A stretch of DNA of 40,573 bases from Clostridia bacterium (GTDB lineage Bacteria > Bacillota > Clostridia > Oscillospirales > CAG-272). The notes beneath the pieces were generated by a model, which saw nothing but the letters and a program-made list of their open reading frames with translations, searched no databases and was not told the DNA's origin. The stretch's first letter is position 1. Each line of letters opens with the position of its first letter. The DNA is taken from positions 1 through 40,573 of the forward strand of contig JAFUNJ010000011.1 of NCBI GenBank assembly GCA_017482355.1, read 5' to 3'. Of this stretch, positions 39,829 to 40,573 are shown piece by piece. The position numbers were made by a program, and so were the translations under genes.

Positions 39829-40254
39829 ATGGCAAAGAAAGTAAGCGGTTATATAAAGCTTCAGCTTCAGGCAGGTAAAGCTACCGCACAGCCGCCTGTA
39901 GGTCCTGCACTCGGTTCCTACGGCGTTAACATCGCAAACTTCGTTAAGGAATTCAACGAAAGAACCAAGAATCAGATCGGTCTTGTTATCCCTGTAGTTA
40001 TCACTGTATACGCAGACCGTTCCTTCTCCTTCATCACGAAGACTCCCCCCGCTCCCGTTCTTATCAAGAAGGCGTGCGGCATCGAGACTGCATCCGCGGC
40101 TCCTAACAAGACCAAGGTTGCTACTATCACCAAGGAACAGATCAAGCAGATCGCCGAAACCAAAATGCCCGACCTTAATGCCGGCTCGCTCGAGACCGCG
40201 ATGAGTATGATCGCAGGTACTGCACGCAGCATGGGCGTTACTGTTGTTGACTGA
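39829..40254 (+). CDS. rplK: Large ribosomal subunit protein uL11
   Basis: 141 residues. The N-terminus [20 protein letters not shown] with [20 protein letters not shown], the linker [15 protein letters not shown] and the C-terminal domain [20 protein letters not shown] with [11 protein letters not shown] are standard uL11. It forms the GTPase-associated stalk base. The ribosome binding site is TTTGGAGG. rplA follows after 19 bp. Confidence 0.97.
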   Translation: MAKKVSGYIKLQLQAGKATAQPPVGPALGSYGVNIANFVKEFNERTKNQIGLVIPVVITVYADRSFSFITKTPPAPVLIKKACGIETASAAPNKTKVATITKEQIKQIAETKMPDLNAGSLETAMSMIAGTARSMGVTVVD

Positions 40255-40273
40255 TTTTCGGAGGTAGATAGAA

Positions 40274-40573
40274 ATGGGAAAGAAATATATTGATAGTGCA
40301 AAGCTTGTCGACACGGCTAAGCTTTATGATTCGGCAGAGGCACTTGACCTCGTATGCCAGACCGCAAAGGCAAAGTTCGACGAGACCGTTGAGCTTCACG
40401 TTCGTCTCGGCGTTGACTCCCGTCACGCTGACCAGCAGGTAAGAGGCGCAGTTGTTCTTCCTAACGGTACAGGTAAGACAGTTCGCACACTCGTATTTGC
40501 TAAGGGCGACAAGATTCAGGCTGCTGTAGACGCAGGTTCTGACTACGTTGCTGATGACGATACAGTAAAGAAG
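40274..40573 (+). CDS. rplA: Large ribosomal subunit protein uL1, N-terminal part (runs off the window)
   Basis: The first 100 codons are present and open to the right edge. [40 protein letters not shown] and [18 protein letters not shown] are classical uL1. It binds 23S rRNA at the L1 stalk and probably represses its own operon through the leader at 39771-39810. GGAGG precedes the ATG by about 9 nt. Confidence 0.96.
   Translation, partial: MGKKYIDSAKLVDTAKLYDSAEALDLVCQTAKAKFDETVELHVRLGVDSRHADQQVRGAVVLPNGTGKTVRTLVFAKGDKIQAAVDAGSDYVADDDTVKK

Overview
The window looks like a chromosomal segment of a spore-forming member of the Clostridia, probably in or near the Oscillospirales. The reasons are sporulation-associated genes (ytfJ/gerW, a dacF-type D,D-carboxypeptidase, a cotJC fragment), scpA-scpB, tig-clpP-clpX, lon-engB, the rpmG-secE-nusG-rplK-rplA cluster, near-consensus sigma-A promoters and mid-range GC. 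The taxonomic call is inference from gene content. No rRNA or tRNA gene was seen.

Layout. 1-1408: the C-terminal part of a large serine recombinase runs in from the left edge and stops about 95 bp before an intact 3' end of cotJC, so this looks like the right end of an integrated element that splits a spore-coat gene. 1481-2344: an AT-rich orphan gene with an HTH-like start and a Cys cluster. 2487-3321: a YjjG-like HAD phosphatase preceded by a 44-codon mini-gene, which is asnA with nearly all of its middle deleted in frame. 3469-6483: lipid kinase, BrkB/YihY membrane protein, a long repeat-rich intergenic region, and a YmdB-like phosphodiesterase. 6712-14271: lon, engB, an M50 protease, scpA, scpB, DUF2953, ytfJ and dacF, all in one direction. 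14364-16894: an rRNA pseudouridine synthase and a GH20 hexosaminidase without signal peptide. 17049-18978: a two-gene type II restriction-modification system (HaeIII-like nuclease plus m5C methyltransferase) on the minus strand. 19013-25751: HIT protein, DUF1858 protein, trmK, Nif3-like protein, pyruvate kinase, YraN, M19 dipeptidase and threonine synthase. 25739-26734: a DUF1540 protein and a metallophosphoesterase. 26824-30755: tig, an SGNH hydrolase, clpP, clpX. 30884-34956: rlmB and a 1079-residue membrane protein. 35031-37477: a B12-binding radical SAM protein and its DUF2344 partner. 37470-38467: DUF4363 and DUF421 genes on the minus strand. 38717-40573: rpmG, secE, nusG, rplK and the start of rplA.

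Most of the window is ordinary housekeeping chromosome. The points that stand out are: (i) a possible sporulation-gene intervening element at cotJC; (ii) the asnA internal-deletion mini-gene that keeps its promoter, ribosome binding site, start, stop and coupling to the next gene; (iii) a membrane protein with the 4+2+2 helix layout of P1B-type ATPases but without the phosphorylation, CPC and GDGxND motifs, carrying a roughly 530-residue acidic N-terminal extension; (iv) a HaeIII-like system in a window where GGCC is very rare; (v) a DUF421 gene that seems to start at ATT; and (vi) terminator-like hairpins placed directly in front of the start codons of trmK and the radical SAM gene.
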